Shown: positions 8,711-16,514 of the stretch, piece after piece
Layout: the number at the start of each line of letters is the position of its first letter
Numbering within the stretch: position 1 is the first letter of the stretch
Origin: Sulfurovum sp.
GTDB taxonomy: Bacteria; Campylobacterota; Campylobacteria; Campylobacterales; Sulfurovaceae
Assembly: GCA_020721345.1 (NCBI GenBank)
Contig: DYMX01000009.1
Location: 1 to 48,352 of the forward strand
Length of the DNA: 48,352 bases
Reading direction: 5' to 3'
Program-made: the position numbers and the translations under genes
The notes under the pieces: generated by a model
Database searches by the model: none
What the model saw: the letters and a program-made list of their open reading frames with translations, nothing else
Told to the model about the DNA's origin: nothing

Positions 8711-10423
8711 TTATGCCAAATATCTATTTCTTTTTGCCTCTTTAAGCATTGACAGATCCGTTACTATAAAACCGTCTATACAATTTCCAAAATCAACATC
8801 AACCCCAAAATCATAAAATTTCACTCCGCCCTCTTCGCATATCTCACTATACTGTTTATATAACATAGGTATCGCAAATCCCATTATCCCCAGTTCTTCT
8901 TTTAATGCCGAAAGATCTTTTTTATAGTCATTGTAGCAAAAGATATGAGCGCATCTTGCTCTCTCATCATCACTAAATTGATATGAGCATTTATGGGCAA
9001 CGAGCTTTTTGTCGCTTTTAAAATAATTCGTATAGAAATCTATCATCATAGCTTTAGCTAATGGGTTAAAAGAATCACTCATACTTACGGCTCCAAAAAG
9101 ATATCGTATATTTGGATCTGTTTTAACAAATGCGCCTATACCTTGCCACAAATAATCCAATGCTCTACTGCCCCAATATTTAGGCTGCACAAAACTCCTG
9201 CCAAGCTCTACGCCGTTTAACAAAATTTCATTGAAATCTTTTTCATAATTAAATAGTTTTGAAGTATAAAAACCGTCTATGCCATAATTGCTATAAACAT
9301 CACTTCCTATAGCAATTCGGTAAGCCCCAGCGATTTCAAGAGCCTCATCATCCCAAACAATAATATGCTTGTAATAAAAATCAAAATCATCCAAATCCCT
9401 TTTTTTGCCGCTTCCCTCTCCAACAAATCTAAAACTTATTTCTCTCAGTCTGCCTATTTCATTTAATACACAATCTTGTTTTGACGAATCGTACAAATAG
9501 ATCTGCTTGTTATCAAAAGTGCTGCCCAGCAAAACGGCATTTTTTAACTCCCTCTTTAGCTCTTGTTTGGATTCTGCAAGAGCAATATTATTTTGTGTTT
9601 GAAATATCTCTTTTTTGTCTTTTGGCAAATTGAACAGATGTTTTCTAAATAGCTTCAATAACTGTTTTGGGAGAAGCTTGGTATTTGAAAAAGATTCATA
9701 CGGTATCTGTTTGCCTATTTTAAAAACTATCTCTTTATGTGAAGATTTAAACATTTCGTGAGGCAGAGATATAGTAGAGATAGATTTATTAAAAAATGAC
9801 ATCAGATAAAATAACTTTGAATTTTTAGCTTTGATAAAAATAGGCAAAACAGGCGCTTTGGCTCTTAATGCGATTTTCAAAAATCCTTCTCTCCATTTTC
9901 CATCTTTTATGCCGCTAATATTTGCCTTACTTACTTCTCCGGCAGGAAATATAATAACTGCCATATTTTTATCCATTGCGCCGTATATCTCTTTTAGACT
10001 ATTTTTATCGATTTTATTATTAACATTATCTACGGGTATTAATATATCGTTTAACTGCTCTATTTTATTTAAAAAAGAATTGGCAACTATTTTAATATCT
10101 TTTCGTACTGTCTTGATCGTATCTATAAGTGCCAAAGAATCCAATGCGCCCAATGGGTGATTTGCTATAATTATCACTTTGCCAAATGACGGTATCCGCT
10201 CTAGCTCTTGCTTGCTAAATACGGACTTGATATTAAAATGATCTATAACGGCTTCGACAAAACCGAAGGAATCTTTTTGACTGTTCTTATCAAGAAAACC
10301 GTTGATCTCTTTTTCGTGAAAAAAATATTTTAAGAATCCAAATATAATATCTTGAAAAATTTTCGGTAAACTTGAAAGCCATGGGTAATGATGTAGTAAA
10401 AATGAATCTATATTTAGTCTCAT
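8711..10423 (-). CDS. olsF: OlsF-like bifunctional ornithine-lipid synthase
   Basis: 570 residues from ATG 10423, which has AGGA 5 nt upstream. The N-terminal ~280 residues are a PlsC/LPLAT acyltransferase with the HxxxxD motif in ANHPLGALDSL and the later FPAGEVS site. The C-terminal ~260 residues are a GNAT-type N-acyltransferase of the OlsB/hemolysin family (ELGRSFVQPKYWGSRAL). This two-domain order is that of OlsF, which makes ornithine lipid, a phosphorus-free membrane lipid: the GNAT half acylates ornithine, the PlsC half adds the second chain. A Pho-type box and -10 precede it. A 29-residue longer reading exists but runs back through the promoter and a repeat and has no ribosome site. 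Membrane-associated at the cytoplasmic face. Confidence 0.85.
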   Translation of the reverse strand: MRLNIDSFLLHHYPWLSSLPKIFQDIIFGFLKYFFHEKEINGFLDKNSQKDSFGFVEAVIDHFNIKSVFSKQELERIPSFGKVIIIANHPLGALDSLALIDTIKTVRKDIKIVANSFLNKIEQLNDILIPVDNVNNKIDKNSLKEIYGAMDKNMAVIIFPAGEVSKANISGIKDGKWREGFLKIALRAKAPVLPIFIKAKNSKLFYLMSFFNKSISTISLPHEMFKSSHKEIVFKIGKQIPYESFSNTKLLPKQLLKLFRKHLFNLPKDKKEIFQTQNNIALAESKQELKRELKNAVLLGSTFDNKQIYLYDSSKQDCVLNEIGRLREISFRFVGEGSGKKRDLDDFDFYYKHIIVWDDEALEIAGAYRIAIGSDVYSNYGIDGFYTSKLFNYEKDFNEILLNGVELGRSFVQPKYWGSRALDYLWQGIGAFVKTDPNIRYLFGAVSMSDSFNPLAKAMMIDFYTNYFKSDKKLVAHKCSYQFSDDERARCAHIFCYNDYKKDLSALKEELGIMGFAIPMLYKQYSEICEEGGVKFYDFGVDVDFGNCIDGFIVTDLSMLKEAKRNRYLA

Positions 10424-10444
10424 AATAATCCTATTTTTGTTTAC

Positions 10445-10477
10445 ATAATAGATTATTAAGATAACAATTTGGTTACA
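10445..10477 (-). promoter_or_regulatory. Pho box and -10 of olsF
   Basis: On the minus strand TGTAACCAAATTGTTATC (10477-10460) is an 11-bp-period direct repeat of the PhoB type (TGTAACC AAAT TGTTATC). Exactly 9 nt later comes TATTAT (10450-10445), 21 nt before the ATG. The same arrangement, with the same 9-nt spacer, precedes pstS. Confidence 0.75.
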
Positions 10478-10485
10478 TTCAAAAC

Positions 10486-10553
10486 TCTCAAATTTAAAGC
10501 AAAGCTTCAAATTAGCTCTTCAGCAGAGGGCTCTCGCAACCTTGTTGCTCTTT
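10486..10553 (-). repeat. Three-hairpin repeat, copy A (upstream of olsF)
   Basis: Minus-strand order: GCAAC/GTTGC hairpin, CTCT/AGAG hairpin with loop GCTGA, then AATTTGAAGC-TTT-GCTTTAAATT. It starts 20 bp after the stop of the PhoB-like gene and ends 9 bp before the olsF Pho box. Compared with the other copies the middle stem has changed G-C to C-G on both sides, keeping the pair. Confidence 0.8.
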
Positions 10554-10572
10554 AAAACTCTCAAATATATTA

Positions 10573-11265
10573 TTATGTAAGTTTATATCCTACACCCCAA
10601 ATTGGAGTAAAGTAGTTTTTATCCTCTTTTGGGTCTATCTTTTTTTTAAGACGACTGAGCGCTACATTTATTGTTTTATCATTAAAGTCGCCGTCATCTT
10701 CCCATATAGTATCTCTTAAAAAGTCTCTCGTTAAGACCTGATGTGAGTTTTTGATAAAAAGCTCCAAAAGCTTAAACTCAAGATTTGTTAAATTTATCTG
10801 CATATTGTCTATCGCAACATCCTGTCCTTTGCAATCTATAACTATATCTCTGTGTTTTAATTTATCATATTGAGATATTCCGCTTCTTTTTAAAACAGCG
10901 CTTACTCTTGCTATCAGCTCTTTTGGCTTAAAAGGTTTTGTGATATAGTCATCCCCGCCGCTATCAAAACCTTTTATAATATCGGTATCGCTGTCTTTTG
11001 CAGTTAAAAAAATAACCGGTATATCGTATCCCAATTTGCGTAAATTTGCCACAAAATCAGCTCCGTCAACTTTAGGAAGATTTCTGTCCACTATAAGAAT
11101 GGAGGGGCTTTCTTCTTCTAAAAATTGCTCAACATTATCGGTTGAGAGAAATCCGGTTACACTATAGCCTTCTTTTTGGAATATATATTCCAAAAGCTCT
11201 AACACATCCTGTTCATCTTCGATGATAACTATTTCAATATCATTTGGTCTATTTTTTACTTTCAT
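10573..11265 (-). CDS. PhoB-like OmpR-family response regulator (distal to phoU)
   Basis: 230 residues. The receiver domain (about 10-125) has the acidic pocket Glu16-Asp17, phospho-acceptor Asp60 (LIVDRNLP), Thr88 and Lys110 (TKPF). The winged-helix DNA-binding domain (about 135-228) ends in WGVGYKLT. It lies 5 bp after phoU, as the last gene of the pst operon, so it is probably a phosphate-starvation regulator of the PhoB/PhosR kind. A paralogue lies on the other side of pstS (15763-16464). No histidine kinase is near either. Confidence 0.9.
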   Translation of the reverse strand: MKVKNRPNDIEIVIIEDEQDVLELLEYIFQKEGYSVTGFLSTDNVEQFLEEESPSILIVDRNLPKVDGADFVANLRKLGYDIPVIFLTAKDSDTDIIKGFDSGGDDYITKPFKPKELIARVSAVLKRSGISQYDKLKHRDIVIDCKGQDVAIDNMQINLTNLEFKLLELFIKNSHQVLTRDFLRDTIWEDDGDFNDKTINVALSRLKKKIDPKEDKNYFTPIWGVGYKLT

Positions 11266-11270
11266 AGTTT

Positions 11271-11924
11271 TTAATCTATTTTATTTCCATCATACAAAAG
11301 ATTTGCGATGCCCGCTGCGCGGTCTCCGATCTTTTCAATTTTTCTGATAAGTGAAAGTGTCTCAAAATACTCTTTTGAAAGCTCGTTGGCATTTAACATC
11401 TCAATAAAAAGATTTTTTTCTATCATAGAGTATATGTCATCGGTTTTCGTCTCTTCAACGTTTGCTTTTACACACAGGTCTTTCATTGTGGATTTATCAT
11501 CTTCGTTTATCATAGATACAGCAAATCTCAAAGATTCCAAAGTGGCTTTTTGTAGCAATATAACATTTGGCATAATTTTCTCCAAATGCAGCTCTCCATC
11601 ATTTTTGATAGGAAAATTTTTCAAAAAACTTTTTGTATTTGATACCGCTCTTACATATTCGTTTGTAACCTTCAGATAAGCAACCATATTTTTAAGATCG
11701 CTTGCCTCAGGAGAAAAAAGCGCTAGCGTTGTTACTATTTTATTGTCAATACTGTTTGCCAAATGCGAAACATTGTCAAGTGAGCTTTTTGCATCTTTAT
11801 ACCTGCTGTAATCACCGCTAACTAGTCCTTCTAGTATTACTTCATTGGCAGCAATTATTTTTTGCCCCAATGCGATCATCATATCATTAATCCCTATTAC
11901 GCTGTTTTCAAATTTTGTTAACAT
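11271..11924 (-). CDS. phoU: PhoU-like phosphate-signalling protein
   Basis: 217 residues from ATG 11924. It is all-helical with two PhoU-type three-helix repeats; conserved acidic/Asp stretches occur in LDNVSHLANSIDNKI and LIRKIEKIGDRAAGIAN. PhoU links the Pst transporter to the PhoR/PhoB system and damps signalling when phosphate is ample. It follows pstB: the pstB stop (11926-11928) sits just before the ATG and GGGAGG lies 10 nt upstream of it. A TTG at 11933 is also possible but only 1 nt from that site. Confidence 0.9.
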   Translation of the reverse strand: MLTKFENSVIGINDMMIALGQKIIAANEVILEGLVSGDYSRYKDAKSSLDNVSHLANSIDNKIVTTLALFSPEASDLKNMVAYLKVTNEYVRAVSNTKSFLKNFPIKNDGELHLEKIMPNVILLQKATLESLRFAVSMINEDDKSTMKDLCVKANVEETKTDDIYSMIEKNLFIEMLNANELSKEYFETLSLIRKIEKIGDRAAGIANLLYDGNKID

Positions 11925-11925
11925 A

Positions 11926-12711
11926 TCAACCAAACCTCCCTGTTATATAGTCTTCTGTTTGTTTTATTTTAGGATTTAAAAATATCTGTTCAGTATCTCC
12001 AAATTCTATCAAGTCGCCAAGATACATAAATGCAGTATAATCGCTTATTCGGCTGGCTTGCTGCATATTATGAGTAACTATTGCGATACTTATATCATTT
12101 TTTAGCTCCAAGATAAGCTCTTCGATCGCTGCCGTTGAAATCGGATCAAGGGCGCTTGTAGGCTCATCAAATAAAAGAACTTCCGGTTTTAACGCAACCG
12201 CCCTTGCGATACAAAGTCTCTGTTGCTGTCCGCCGCTTAGACCCATTGCGCTGTCTTTCATTCTATCTTTAACTTCACCCCAAAGCGCGCTTCCTTTTAA
12301 GGCTGTCTCTACTCTTCCTTCAAGCTCTGATTTGTTTTTAGTACCCGCTATTCTAAGTCCATACGCAACATTATCAAATATGCTCATTGGAAATGGTGTT
12401 GGCTTTTGAAATATCATACCTACTTTTTGTCTAAGCGATATAAATTCATTCTCTTTTTTGATATTTAAAATATTTTCCATTTTGTCGGTTTCTTCGTTCA
12501 ACAACAACAATTTACCTTCATAACCGTTTCCGGGATAAAGATCGTGCATTCTGTTCAATGACCTTAAAAGTGTTGACTTACCGCAACCGCTCGGACCAAT
12601 TAGAGCAGTTATGTGATTTTTTTTGATATCCATATTTATATTTTTTAAAGCTCTGCATGGAGAGTTTGCATAAGTGAAGCTAAAATCTTCAATTTTCATA
12701 ACGATAGACAT
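11926..12711 (-). CDS. pstB: Phosphate ABC transporter ATPase PstB
   Basis: 261 residues. Walker [11 protein letters not shown]-loop [10 protein letters not shown] (typical for PstB), signature LSGGQQQR, Walker [13 protein letters not shown] and switch His in VTHNMQQ are all intact. It powers uptake through PstA-PstC at the inner membrane. The start overlaps the pstA stop (TAATG), showing tight translational coupling. Confidence 0.98.
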   Translation of the reverse strand: MSIVMKIEDFSFTYANSPCRALKNINMDIKKNHITALIGPSGCGKSTLLRSLNRMHDLYPGNGYEGKLLLLNEETDKMENILNIKKENEFISLRQKVGMIFQKPTPFPMSIFDNVAYGLRIAGTKNKSELEGRVETALKGSALWGEVKDRMKDSAMGLSGGQQQRLCIARAVALKPEVLLFDEPTSALDPISTAAIEELILELKNDISIAIVTHNMQQASRISDYTAFMYLGDLIEFGDTEQIFLNPKIKQTEDYITGRFG

Positions 12712-13523
12712 TACAATTTTCCTTTTTTATTGTTTGATAAAAATCTACCCATTAGATTGATTGTCAAAACCATTACCGTCAGCACAAAAGAACCGGCCCA
12801 CGCAAGATCTCGACTTGACTCTTGTGGATCATTTGCTAGATCATATATGCTTACTGTTAGAGATGGGAATGACTCTGTAAGATTAAGCGTAAAATAGTTA
12901 CTTGTTTCACTGGTAAAAAGCAAAGGCGCTGTTTCGCCTATGATTCTTGCGAACGATAAAAGCAATCCAGTAACAATGCCGACTTTTGCCGCTTTAATGA
13001 TAATATCCAAAATGACTCTATATTTACTAGCGCCCAAGGCGATACCTGCTTCTCTAAGCTCTTTTGGAACGAGAGAGAGCATATTGTCCGTAGTGTTGAT
13101 AATGATAGGTATCATCATGATGGCCAAAGATATTGCGCCTGCAAATCCGCTTGTACCCCCCATAGGAATGACGATTATAGCATACACAAATGCGCCGATA
13201 ACAATGGAAGGCGCGCTCATCATAATATCACTCAAATCTCTAATTACTCTTACATGTTTGCCTCTGCCGTACTCTTGAAGATAAATACCTGCTAACATTC
13301 CGATCGGTATTGCTATAAAAGATGCAATGCCGGCCATTACAAATTGACCGACTATTAAATTTCGCAAGCCCCCATCAACCAAATCATTCATAAACAATGA
13401 AAAGTGAACCGATGTTATCCCTTTTGCAATCAGTGTAAAAAGTATCCATCCTAAAAATGACAAGCCGACTATCGCTGATAATGTTGATAAAAATAAAACT
13501 ATTTTATTTATATATAATCTCAT
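12711..13523 (-). CDS. pstA: Phosphate ABC transporter permease PstA
   Basis: 270 residues with six predicted membrane helices. The EAA loop that contacts PstB is visible as [25 protein letters not shown]. It is paired with PstC and coupled to it by a TAATG overlap. Confidence 0.97.
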   Translation of the reverse strand: MRLYINKIVLFLSTLSAIVGLSFLGWILFTLIAKGITSVHFSLFMNDLVDGGLRNLIVGQFVMAGIASFIAIPIGMLAGIYLQEYGRGKHVRVIRDLSDIMMSAPSIVIGAFVYAIIVIPMGGTSGFAGAISLAIMMIPIIINTTDNMLSLVPKELREAGIALGASKYRVILDIIIKAAKVGIVTGLLLSFARIIGETAPLLFTSETSNYFTLNLTESFPSLTVSIYDLANDPQESSRDLAWAGSFVLTVMVLTINLMGRFLSNNKKGKL

Positions 13524-14488
13524 TAGTGAGCCTTTCTTAGAAAATAAAATTTAGCCAATGAGATAATTCCAAAACTAATAACAAAAAGTATCAAAGAGAG
13601 ATAAAAGAGTGAACTCAGAGTCAGTCCTGACGCCTCTCCAAAATTATTTGCCATTGCTACCGTTATTGAAATGGTAGGATCTGTTATATTTTTTGGTAGT
13701 GTAAATACAGAACCGATCAAAAATGCAACAGCCATAGTCTCACCAAGCGCTCTGCCGAGAGCTAATATAATAGAGCCAATGATGCCGGCTTTTGAATAAG
13801 GAAAAATAACATCTTTTATCACTTCAACTTTCGTAGCGCCCATAGCATAGGCTGACTCTTTTAGAACATCGGGAGTTGTTTTCATACTATCTCTAGTAAT
13901 TGCTGCCATAAATGGAAGTATCATTACGCCAAGCACAAGACCTGCAGTTAGAAGCGATACTTGATAGCCGCCAAAAATATTTTGAATTATAGGGGCAAAA
14001 TAAAACATCCCCCACATACCAAATATGATACTAGGAATTGCCGCCAAAAGCTCTATTGCTACACCTACTGGAGCGGCAATATTTTTAGGAGCAATTTCAG
14101 CTAGGTATACAGCGATACCCATGGCGATAGGAATTGCAAAAAACATAGCAATGATCGTTGAAAAAATCGAACCAACGATCGGAATAAGTCCGCCATATAT
14201 AGTTTTAGTCAAAACTTCATCCCCGGCATCATGCTTTTTAACAAAATCAGGTATCTCATCTTCGCTCATAGAATCATTGCTCTCTTCTTTGAGAGGCTTG
14301 GCCACGGCATTTTTTTGATTATCTTCGGCAGGCGCTTCAACTCCCCATGATGAATCAGTTATAAATTTAAATCCATATTCGTCAATAGCAGGCTTAGCAT
14401 TGTTATATAAACTTATAAATATCCCTACAAGTAAAACAAATACTAAAAGAGCGCTTACCAAAGATAGATTTTTGAAAAATTTTTCCAT
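13523..14488 (-). CDS. pstC: Phosphate ABC transporter permease PstC
   Basis: 321 residues from ATG 14488, which has GGAAAG 6 nt upstream; an upstream GTG at 14524 has no ribosome site. It has six membrane helices and the EAA loop LKESAYAMGATKVEVIKDVIFPYS. Between the first two helices lies an unusual acidic, hydrophilic periplasmic stretch of about 60 residues (AEDNQKNAV...SMSEDEIPDFVKKHDAGDE), which is longer than in E. coli PstC. It could modulate docking of PstS. Confidence 0.95.
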   Translation of the reverse strand: MEKFFKNLSLVSALLVFVLLVGIFISLYNNAKPAIDEYGFKFITDSSWGVEAPAEDNQKNAVAKPLKEESNDSMSEDEIPDFVKKHDAGDEVLTKTIYGGLIPIVGSIFSTIIAMFFAIPIAMGIAVYLAEIAPKNIAAPVGVAIELLAAIPSIIFGMWGMFYFAPIIQNIFGGYQVSLLTAGLVLGVMILPFMAAITRDSMKTTPDVLKESAYAMGATKVEVIKDVIFPYSKAGIIGSIILALGRALGETMAVAFLIGSVFTLPKNITDPTISITVAMANNFGEASGLTLSSLFYLSLILFVISFGIISLAKFYFLRKAH

Positions 14489-14572
14489 TAAGCTTTCCAT
14501 AAAGTTATAGAGTTTTAAAAACACACAAAATGTGCTTTATGAAAGTCTAAGCGTACGATAAGTTTAAAGCCG

Positions 14573-14591
14573 GTTTGCCAAAGAGGCAAAC
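14573..14591 (-). other. Intercistronic stem-loop between pstS and pstC
   Basis: GTTTGCC (14573-14579) and GGCAAAC (14585-14591) form a perfect 7-bp stem with a 5-nt loop, in the 108 nt between the pstS stop and the pstC ATG. There is no T-run. Such stems after binding-protein genes commonly stabilise the upstream mRNA, so that PstS is made in excess over the permease. That role is inferred. Confidence 0.6.
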
Positions 14592-14596
14592 ACTGC

Positions 14597-15598
14597 TTAC
14601 ATACCTTTTGAAGTTAGGTATGAGTTTATTTTTGCAGTTACGTCCGGAGTCAATGGAACAAAACCAAGACCCGCTGCAACACCGTCTCCTTTTTCAAGCG
14701 ACCATCTCATAAACTTAGCAACTTCTGGGCTTTTTGCAGCGCCTTTTGGTATCAAGATATAAGTTGCAGCTATCATTGGGTATGCATTGGCGTCTTTTGG
14801 GTTTGTGATAACAGCATAGAAATCTTTTGCAGGATTGAAGTTAGCCCCCGATGCTGCTGCTTTAAATGCTGTTACGCTTGGAGCAACGAATTGTCCTTTA
14901 GCATTTTGAACTGAAGCCATTGCAAGACCGTTGCTTCTCGCATCAGCATAATCAACATAACCTACAGAGTATGGAGTTTGTTTGATAAGTGCGGCCACTC
15001 CTGTGTTTGTTTTACCGCCGATATGTTGTTTACCGGGCCAGCTGATAGCTTTATCCGCGCCGAATGAGCTTCTCCACTCAGGCGAGATCATACTAAGGTG
15101 ATAAGTAAAGTTAAATGTTGTACCGCTGCCGTCAGCTCTATGAACAAAAGTTACTTTTTGATGTGGAAGATTAACGCCTGGATTTGCAGATGCAATGATC
15201 GCATCATCCCAGAAGCCTACTTTGCCAAGCGCTATTGCAGCAAGAGCTTCACGAGATAGTTTTAAACTTTTTACGCCAGGGATATTGTAGCTCATTGTAA
15301 TAGCGCCTATTACGCTTGGAATTTGTACTAGATTCGAACCGACAAGCTCGCCTCTTGTCAACGCTTCATCTGTTCCTGCAAAATCAACACTTTTTGCTTT
15401 GATATCTTTAACGCCGGCCGAGCTGCCTTTTTTGATATAGTCAACTTTTACGCCTGTTGCTTGATTGTAAGCTTTGATCCAGCCTTGATATACGCTAAAC
15501 GGAAATGATGCTCCGCTTCCTTTAATGTCTGCGGCCAAAGCCGAACCTGTTGTAATAGCCAATGCTACTATTGATGACAAAAGTATATTTTTTTTCAT
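14597..15598 (-). CDS. pstS: Periplasmic phosphate-binding protein PstS
   Basis: 333 residues with a signal peptide (cut after ALA, residue 22). The phosphate-binding segments KGSGASFPFSVYQGW, KGSSAGVKDI and HRADGSGTTFNFTYHL match PstS. It delivers phosphate to PstCAB. The signal peptide has no lipobox Cys, so it is soluble in the periplasm. AAAGGAAAG precedes the ATG. Its promoter carries the clearest Pho box of the window. Confidence 0.98.
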   Translation of the reverse strand: MKKNILLSSIVALAITTGSALAADIKGSGASFPFSVYQGWIKAYNQATGVKVDYIKKGSSAGVKDIKAKSVDFAGTDEALTRGELVGSNLVQIPSVIGAITMSYNIPGVKSLKLSREALAAIALGKVGFWDDAIIASANPGVNLPHQKVTFVHRADGSGTTFNFTYHLSMISPEWRSSFGADKAISWPGKQHIGGKTNTGVAALIKQTPYSVGYVDYADARSNGLAMASVQNAKGQFVAPSVTAFKAAASGANFNPAKDFYAVITNPKDANAYPMIAATYILIPKGAAKSPEVAKFMRWSLEKGDGVAAGLGFVPLTPDVTAKINSYLTSKGM

Positions 15599-15626
15599 TT
15601 TTTGCTTTCCTTTTTTGTGATGGCAT

Positions 15627-15659
15627 ATAATAAAAAAAAATGATTACATTTTGGTAACA
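15627..15659 (-). promoter_or_regulatory. Pho box and -10 of pstS
   Basis: On the minus strand TGTTACCAAAATGTAATC (15659-15642) is a PhoB-type direct repeat with 11-bp period. After 9 nt (mostly T) follows TATTAT (15632-15627), 28 nt before the ATG. Half-sites, spacer and -10 match those of olsF base for base in layout. Confidence 0.82.
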
Positions 15660-15670
15660 TTTAAATTATT

Positions 15671-15737
15671 TCTCAAATTTGCAGCAAAGCTCCAAATTAG
15701 GTCTTCAACAGACAGTTCTCGCAACTAGTTGCTCTTT
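15671..15737 (-). repeat. Three-hairpin repeat, copy B (upstream of pstS)
   Basis: Minus-strand order: GCAAC-TA-GTTGC, GTCT-GTTGA-AGAC, AATTTGGAGC-TTT-GCTGCAAATT (one mismatch). It begins 25 bp after the stop of the second PhoB-like gene and ends 11 bp before the pstS Pho box, the same position as copy A relative to olsF. Confidence 0.82.
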
Positions 15738-15762
15738 ATGCCATCTATTATTAAGAGTCTAG

Positions 15763-16464
15763 CTACTCGAATTTATATCCGCTCCCCCAAATAGATTTTA
15801 TATAACTATACTTATCATTGTCTATCTTTTTTTTCAGCCTTGTTATAGCAACATTTATAGCATTATAATTCAAAGACTCGCTCTTGTCGTGCCAAAAGAT
15901 CTCATATAGCATATCTCTATCTATAATCTTGGATATATTTTTCATGAAATAAAGAAACATATCATATTCTAGATTTGTTAAAGATACTTCCTTTTTATCG
16001 ATGGTCACACTTTTACTTGAACAGTCTATCTCTATATCTTTATAGATGTATTTTTCTTTTATATCTAATGCGCCGCTTCTTTTAAGAAGGGCTTTAACTC
16101 TAAGCAACAGTTCTTTTGGGTTAAACGGTTTTGTTATATAGTCGTCCCCACCTACTTCAAAACCCTCTTCTATATCATTGTCGCTATTTTTTGCGCTCAA
16201 GAAGATCACAGGTATATCATAACCTTTTTTACGCAATATTTTTACAAATTCACTGCCGTCAATTGAAGGCAAATTTCTGTCCATGATGATAAGAGATGGA
16301 TTTTCTTCATCTAAAAACTGTTCTACCCGCTCGATTGATAAAAAGCCGGTTACACAGTAGCCCTCTTTTGAGAGATGATACTCGATAAGCTCTAAAATAT
16401 CCTGTTCATCTTCTACAACAACTATTTCGATATTATGATTATTTGAAGTTTTTGATATACCCAA
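15763..16464 (-). CDS. PhoB-like OmpR-family response regulator (between pit and pstS)
   Basis: 233 residues, closely similar to the regulator at 10573-11265 over its whole length. Receiver: Glu19-Asp20 pocket, phospho-acceptor Asp62 (IIMDRNLP), Ser90 in place of Thr, Lys112. Winged helix at the C-terminus ends WGSGYKFE. It starts at TTG with AGGA 6 nt upstream and lies 50 bp after pit; a weak -10 (TACAAT on the minus strand, about 16493) may give it its own transcript. The duplicate regulators flank the pst operon, which suggests a tandem duplication with divergence. Confidence 0.9.
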   Translation of the reverse strand: MGISKTSNNHNIEIVVVEDEQDILELIEYHLSKEGYCVTGFLSIERVEQFLDEENPSLIIMDRNLPSIDGSEFVKILRKKGYDIPVIFLSAKNSDNDIEEGFEVGGDDYITKPFNPKELLLRVKALLKRSGALDIKEKYIYKDIEIDCSSKSVTIDKKEVSLTNLEYDMFLYFMKNISKIIDRDMLYEIFWHDKSESLNYNAINVAITRLKKKIDNDKYSYIKSIWGSGYKFE

Positions 16465-16514
16465 GTGTTATCCTGTAGGATTTTTGGGTATATTGTAGCA
16501 TAATTTTGTATGGG

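Noticed and set aside
10424-10510. 29-residue N-terminal extension of OlsF (start at 10510)
   Set aside because: It runs through the Pho box, the -10 and repeat copy A, and has no ribosome site. The ATG at 10423 has AGGA at good distance.
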